Positions 59,515-64,000 of a DNA stretch of 64,000 nucleotides are shown here, in pieces; position 1 is the first letter of the stretch, and every line of letters begins with the position of its first letter. Source of the DNA: Caldimonas thermodepolymerans. GTDB taxonomy: Bacteria > Pseudomonadota > Gammaproteobacteria > Burkholderiales > Burkholderiaceae_C. Position numbers and translations under genes: made by a program. A model generated the notes under the pieces. It saw only the letters and a list, made by a program, of their open reading frames with translations, had not been told where the DNA came from and did not search any database. The stretch is taken from NCBI RefSeq assembly GCF_015476235.1, contig NZ_CP064338.1:806001-870000 (forward strand), written 5' to 3'.

Positions 59515-59955
59515 ATGAAATCGCTGCTGGCCATCGTCGCACTGCTTGTCGCCGGCGCCGCCTGGGCCCAGCCCACCCCGGTGGGCCTGTGGAAGACCAT
59601 CGACGACGAGACCAGGAAGGAGAAGTCGCTGGTGCGCATCACCGAGGCCGACGGCGTGATCGCCGGCCGCATCGAGCAGCTGCTCGATCCGGCCACCCGG
59701 CCCGACGCGGTCTGCGAGAAGTGCAGCGACGAGCGCAAGGGCCAGCCGCTGGTGGGCCTGGAGGTCATCCGCAACGTGCGCAGGAACGCCACCGACCCGC
59801 AGCTGTGGGACGGCGGCACGATCCTCGATCCGAACAACGGCAAGGAGTATCGCGTGCGCCTGAAGCCGGTCGAGGAGGGAAAGAAACTGGAAGTGCGCGG
59901 CTACATCGGGGCGCCGCTGCTGGGCCGCACGCAGGTCTGGCAGCGCGTCGAATGA
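59515..59955 (+). CDS. DUF2147 exported protein
   Basis: 146 aa; signal LLAIVALLVAGAAWAQP, then GLWKTIDDETRKEKSLVRI, CSDERKGQPLVGLEVIRN and ILDPNNGKEYRVRLKP, which define DUF2147. Function unknown; it is commonly found with fatty-acid genes in betaproteobacteria. Confidence 0.9.
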   Translation: MKSLLAIVALLVAGAAWAQPTPVGLWKTIDDETRKEKSLVRITEADGVIAGRIEQLLDPATRPDAVCEKCSDERKGQPLVGLEVIRNVRRNATDPQLWDGGTILDPNNGKEYRVRLKPVEEGKKLEVRGYIGAPLLGRTQVWQRVE

Positions 59956-60013
59956 AACACCCCTGCTGGCGTGCCGGGCACCCGGCGCAAGCATCCTTCT
60001 GAGGAGAACGTTC

Positions 60014-62398
60014 GTGAGTCGATTCCAAGTTCGCAAAGTCGCCGTGCTCGGTGCCGGCGTGATGGGCGCGCAGATCGCCGCCCATCTGGTCAACGTGAAG
60101 GTGCCGGTCGTGCTGTTCGACCTGCCGGCCAAGGAAGGCCCGAAGAACGGCATCGTCACCAAGGCGGTGGAGGGGCTCAAGAAGCTCAAGCCCGCGCCGC
60201 TGGGCGTGGCCGAGGACGCCGCGCTGATCCAGCAGGCCAACTACGAGGAGCACCTGGAGCTGCTCAAGGAGTGCGACCTGGTGATCGAGGCGATCGCCGA
60301 GCGCATGGACTGGAAGCTCGACCTCTACAGGAAGGTCGCGCCCCACGTCGCGCCGCACGCGATCGTCGCATCCAACACCTCGGGCCTGTCGATCACGAAG
60401 CTGTCCGAGGCGCTGCCCGAGGAGATCAAGCCGCGCTTCTGCGGCATCCACTTCTTCAACCCGCCGCGCTACATGTACCTGGTGGAGCTGATTCCCACCC
60501 CCACCACGCGCGCGGACATCCTCGACCAGCTCGAGACCTTCATCACCACCAGCGTCGGCAAGGGCGTGGTGCGTGCCAAGGACACGCCCAACTTCATCGC
60601 CAACCGCGTCGGCATCGCCGGCATGCTGTCGACGATGAAGGAGGCCGAGAACTACGGCCTGACCTATGACGTGGTCGACGACCTGACCGGCAAGAAGCTG
60701 GGCCGCGCCAGCTCGGGCACCTTCCGCACCGCGGACGTGGTGGGCCTGGACACGATGGCGCACGTCATCAAGACCATGCAGGACAACCTGGCCGACGACC
60801 CGTTCTATCCCAGCTACGCCACGCCGCCGGTGCTGGCCCGGCTGATCGAGCAGGGCGCACTGGGCCAGAAGAGCGGCGCCGGCTTCTACAGGAAGGTCGG
60901 CAAGGACATCCTGCGCTTCGACCCGGCCAAGGGCGACTACGTGCCCGCCGGCGCCAAGGCCGACGAGATCGTCAGCCGCATGCTGAAGAAGGCCCCGGCC
61001 GAGCGCCTGAAGCTGCTGCGCGAGTCGAGCAACCCGCAGGCGCAGTTCCTGTGGGCCATCCTGCGCAATGCGTTCCACTATGCCGCGGTGCACCTGGGCG
61101 AGATCGCCGACTCGGCGCGCGAGGTGGATCTGGCGATGCGCTGGGGCTTCGGCATGAGCCAGGGACCGTTCGAGCTGTGGCAGCAGGCCGGCTGGAAGCA
61201 GGTCGCCGAGTGGGTGAAGGCCGACATCGAGGCCGGCAAGGCGCTCTGCAGCGCGCCGCTGCCCGACTGGGTGTTCGACGGCCGTGACGGCGTGCACACG
61301 CCCGAAGGCTCGTGGAGCGCCTCGCAGGGCAAGTACCTGCCGCGCAGCACGCTGCCGGTCTACCAACGCCAGCACTTCCCCGAGTCGGTGTACGGCTCCG
61401 GCGCGGCCGACCCGCTCAAGGCAGGCACCGAGGAGTTCCGCAACGACGAGATCCGCGTCTGGACGCTGGACGGCGAGGTGCTGATCGCCACGATCACCGC
61501 CAAGCTGCACCTGATCAGCCCGACCGTGACCGAAGGCCTGATGAAGGCGGTGGAGCTGGCCGAGGCCAAGTACAAGGGCCTGGTGATCTGGTCGCCCGAC
61601 GACGTGTTCTCCGCTGGCGCCAACCTGGAAGCGCTGATGCCGGTGTTCATGGCCAAGGGCTCCAAGGGCATCGCGCCGGAGGAGAAGAAGCTGCAGGACG
61701 CGATGCTGCGCATCCGCTATGCCCAGGTGCCGGTGGTCTCGGCGATCCGCGGCATGGCGCTGGGCGGCGGCTGCGAGCTGGCGATCCACTCGGCGCGCCG
61801 CGTGGCCGCGATGGAAAGCTACATCGGCCTGGTGGAAGTGGGCGTGGGCCTGATCCCGGGGGCGGGCGGCCTGACCTACATCGCGCGCCGCGCCGCCGAG
61901 ATGGCGCAGGCCGGCAACGCCGGTGCGGACATCCTGGCCTTCCTGAAGGACGGCTTCACCAGCGCCGCGATGGCCAAGGTCGGCACCAGCGCGCTGGAGT
62001 CGCGCAAGCTGGGCTACCTGCTCGACAGCGACGTGATCGTGCCGAACAAGGACGAGCTGCTGCACGTGGCGCTCACGCAGGCCAAGGCGATGTACGACAG
62101 CGGCTATCGGCCGCCGCACAAGGCCGTCTTCCCGGTGGCCGGCCGCTCGGCCAAGGCGACCATCGTCGGCCAGCTGGTGAACATGCGCGACGGCGGCTTC
62201 ATCAGCCAGCATGACTTCCACCTGGCCAGCCTGATCGCCGACGTGGTCTGCGGCGGCGACGTCGAGGCCGGCTCGCTGGTGAACGAGGAATACCTGATGG
62301 GCCTGGAGCGCAAGCACTTCTGCGCGCTGCTGGACCACCCCAAGACCCAAGAACGCATCATGGGCATGCTGCAGACCGGCAAGCCCGTGCGCAACTGA
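60014..62398 (+). CDS. fadN: 3-hydroxyacyl-CoA dehydrogenase/enoyl-CoA hydratase fusion
   Basis: 794 aa in FadN order: NAD-binding 3-hydroxyacyl-CoA dehydrogenase first (AVLGAGVMGAQIAAH; HFFNPPRYMYLVELIPTP), crotonase domain last (GMALGGGCELAIHSA, GVGLIPGAGGLTY). Carries out the second and third beta-oxidation steps. Starts at GTG 60014 after GAGGAGAA. Confidence 0.94.
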   Translation: MSRFQVRKVAVLGAGVMGAQIAAHLVNVKVPVVLFDLPAKEGPKNGIVTKAVEGLKKLKPAPLGVAEDAALIQQANYEEHLELLKECDLVIEAIAERMDWKLDLYRKVAPHVAPHAIVASNTSGLSITKLSEALPEEIKPRFCGIHFFNPPRYMYLVELIPTPTTRADILDQLETFITTSVGKGVVRAKDTPNFIANRVGIAGMLSTMKEAENYGLTYDVVDDLTGKKLGRASSGTFRTADVVGLDTMAHVIKTMQDNLADDPFYPSYATPPVLARLIEQGALGQKSGAGFYRKVGKDILRFDPAKGDYVPAGAKADEIVSRMLKKAPAERLKLLRESSNPQAQFLWAILRNAFHYAAVHLGEIADSAREVDLAMRWGFGMSQGPFELWQQAGWKQVAEWVKADIEAGKALCSAPLPDWVFDGRDGVHTPEGSWSASQGKYLPRSTLPVYQRQHFPESVYGSGAADPLKAGTEEFRNDEIRVWTLDGEVLIATITAKLHLISPTVTEGLMKAVELAEAKYKGLVIWSPDDVFSAGANLEALMPVFMAKGSKGIAPEEKKLQDAMLRIRYAQVPVVSAIRGMALGGGCELAIHSARRVAAMESYIGLVEVGVGLIPGAGGLTYIARRAAEMAQAGNAGADILAFLKDGFTSAAMAKVGTSALESRKLGYLLDSDVIVPNKDELLHVALTQAKAMYDSGYRPPHKAVFPVAGRSAKATIVGQLVNMRDGGFISQHDFHLASLIADVVCGGDVEAGSLVNEEYLMGLERKHFCALLDHPKTQERIMGMLQTGKPVRN

Positions 62399-62413
62399 TC
62401 GGAGTCAATCGAC

Positions 62414-63613
62414 ATGAGCAAGCAAGTTCAAGAGGCCTACATCGTTGCCGCCACGCGCACTCCGATCGGCAAGGCCGGGCGCGGCTACTTCAAGAACACC
62501 CGCCCGGACGACCTGCTGGTCAAGGCCATCCAGGGCGCGCTGGCCCAGGTGCCCAACCTGGATCCGCAGGCGATCGAGGACGCCATCATCGGCTGCGCCA
62601 TGCCCGAGGCCGAACAGGGCATGAACGTGGCGCGCATCGCCGCGCTGCTGGCCGGCCTGCCGAACACGGTGGGCGGCGTGACGATCAACCGCTTCTGCGC
62701 CTCGGGCCTGACCGCGGTGCAGATGGCTGCCGACCGCATCCGCGTCGGCGAGGCCGACGTGATGATCGCCGGCGGCACCGAGTCGATGAGCATGGTGCCG
62801 ATGGGCGGCATCAAGCCCTCGTTCAACCCGGCCGTGTTCGCCCGTGACGAGAACGTCGGCATCGCCTACGGCATGGGCCTGACGGCCGAGAAGGTGGCCG
62901 AGCGCTGGAAGGTCTCGCGCGAGGCGCAGGACGAGTTCTCGCTGCAGTCGCACCAGAAGGCGCTCAAGGCGATCCAGTCCGGCGAGTTCAAGGACGAGAT
63001 CACCCCGGTGGAAATCGTCGAGCGCTTCCCCGACCTGGCCACCGGCGAGGTCGTCACGCGCACCCGCACGGTCGACGTCGACGAGGGCCCGCGTCCCGAC
63101 ACCTCGCTGGACAGCCTGGCCAAGCTCAAGCCGGTGTTCGCCGCCAAGGGCAGCGTCACGGCGGGCAACAGCTCGCAGACCTCCGACGGCGCCGGCTGCC
63201 TGATCCTGGCCAGCGAAGCCGCGGTCAAGCGCTTCAACCTGCAGCCGCTGGCGCGCTTCGTCAGCTTCGCGATCAAGGGCGTGCCGCCCGAGATCATGGG
63301 CATCGGCCCGATCGAGGCCATCCCGGCGGCGCTGAAGTACGCCGGCCTGACCAAGGACCAGCTGGACTGGATCGAGCTGAACGAGGCCTTCGCGGCGCAG
63401 TCGCTGGCGGTGCTGAACACGCTGGAGATCGACCGCAGCAAGGTCAACCCGATGGGCGGCGCGATCGCGCTGGGCCACCCGCTGGGCGCGACCGGCGCGA
63501 TCCGCTCGGCCACGGTGGTGCACGCGCTGCGCCGCCACAACCTGAAGTACGGCATGGTGACGATGTGCGTCGGCACCGGCCAGGGCGCGGCGGGCATCTT
63601 CGAACGGGTGTGA
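62414..63613 (+). CDS. Acetyl-CoA acyltransferase (thiolase)
   Basis: 399 aa. Catalytic Cys in NRFCASGLTAVQM, His in GGAIALGHPLGATGA and Cys in MCVGTGQGAAG; NEAFAAQSLAVL is typical. Together with the FadN-like protein, 15 bp upstream, it completes the cycle. FadA/FadI-type. Confidence 0.95.
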   Translation: MSKQVQEAYIVAATRTPIGKAGRGYFKNTRPDDLLVKAIQGALAQVPNLDPQAIEDAIIGCAMPEAEQGMNVARIAALLAGLPNTVGGVTINRFCASGLTAVQMAADRIRVGEADVMIAGGTESMSMVPMGGIKPSFNPAVFARDENVGIAYGMGLTAEKVAERWKVSREAQDEFSLQSHQKALKAIQSGEFKDEITPVEIVERFPDLATGEVVTRTRTVDVDEGPRPDTSLDSLAKLKPVFAAKGSVTAGNSSQTSDGAGCLILASEAAVKRFNLQPLARFVSFAIKGVPPEIMGIGPIEAIPAALKYAGLTKDQLDWIELNEAFAAQSLAVLNTLEIDRSKVNPMGGAIALGHPLGATGAIRSATVVHALRRHNLKYGMVTMCVGTGQGAAGIFERV

Positions 63614-63633
63614 TGCCGACCCGGTGAGCGCGC

Positions 63634-63663
63634 AAGGGCCGCCATCCGCAAGGGGCGGCCCTT
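63634..63663 (+). terminator. Hairpin after thiolase
   Basis: AAGGGCCGC pairs with GCGGCCCTT, followed by GTCGTTT; weak T tract. Confidence 0.5.
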
Positions 63664-63743
63664 GTCGTTTGGGGGACATGCAGCCGGTGCGGTCCTGCCG
63701 CAGCATGTCCGACAATGTCCACCCCCATCCCTCAGGAGACAGC

Positions 63744-64000
63744 ATGAGCATCAAGACTGCCGTCCTCAACGGCGTGCAGACCATCGAGATGGCGCGGCCG
63801 GAGAAGAAGAACGCACTGACCATCGCGATGTACCAGGCCATGGCCGACGCGCTGAAGGCGGCGCAGGCCGACGCCGCGGTGCGCGCGGTGCTGATCACCG
63901 GCCAGCCGGGCATCTTCACCTCGGGCAACGACCTGGAGGACTTCATGCAGCGCCCGCCGCAGGGCGCCGACTCGCCGGTCTTCCAGTTCATGGAGGCGCT
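63744..64000 (+). CDS. Enoyl-CoA hydratase/isomerase (partial, cut by window end)
   Basis: Start of a crotonase-family protein: VQTIEMARPEKKNALTIAMY and VLITGQPGIFTSGNDLEDF, the oxyanion-hole region. AGGAGA precedes ATG 63744. Continues past the window. Confidence 0.85.
   Translation, partial: MSIKTAVLNGVQTIEMARPEKKNALTIAMYQAMADALKAAQADAAVRAVLITGQPGIFTSGNDLEDFMQRPPQGADSPVFQFMEA

Overview
The window is very GC-rich (roughly two thirds to 70 percent by eye), densely coded DNA. It looks like the chromosome of a Burkholderiales betaproteobacterium (Caldimonas/Rubrivivax/Comamonadaceae-like). The genus is an inference from gene content and style; no marker gene fixes it.

Region 1 (108-13276) is a complete selenocysteine locus. 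It encodes a formate dehydrogenase-N/O type enzyme (fdnG with an in-frame UGA at 693-695 and a SECIS-like hairpin, then fdnH, fdnI and fdhE), selA, selB and the tRNA-Sec gene selC (12342-12437). Between selA and selB lie three exported redox/accessory proteins: a flavocytochrome-c sulfide dehydrogenase-like flavoprotein, a TlpA-like thioredoxin and a transglutaminase-like protein. Immediately after selC sit a lipoate-binding GcvH/LbpA-like protein and a DsrE-like sulfur carrier. Their close packing with the Sec genes makes a selenium- or sulfur-handling role worth testing.

Region 2 (13543-19255) is an orphan type VI secretion island: VgrG, a lipase-type effector and a lipoprotein immunity candidate.

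Region 3 (about 19256-28285) is mobile DNA. A prophage remnant starts with a portal fragment, is interrupted by an IS3-family element, and continues with tail fibre, structural genes and a lysis cassette (holin, endolysin, spanins). Next comes a small island bounded by a 48-bp duplication of the 3' end of a tRNA-Met gene. It carries an XRE regulator, an ImmA-like metallopeptidase and small genes, but no integrase.

Region 4 (28286-43277) is a sulfur-starvation block: ssuAADCB for alkanesulfonates, a molybdopterin-binding Mop protein, two sulfate-binding proteins with cysTWA, and a CysB-type regulator co-transcribed with a peroxiredoxin. Three of its promoters share the same spacing and sequence, and the ssu leader has a small Cys-containing ORF followed by an intrinsic terminator.

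Region 5 (43374-53038) is a catabolic operon for a C4 sugar acid (erythronate/threonate type): GntR regulator, OtnK kinase, OtnC aldolase, OtnI isomerase, DenD-like dehydrogenase, a TRAP transporter, an aldehyde dehydrogenase and an SDR. Region 6 (53057-64000) holds housekeeping and stress genes (HNH endonuclease, serine protease plus FHA membrane protein), then a TetR-controlled fatty-acid beta-oxidation cluster (acyl-CoA dehydrogenase, FadN-like fusion, thiolase, and an enoyl-CoA hydratase cut by the window end).
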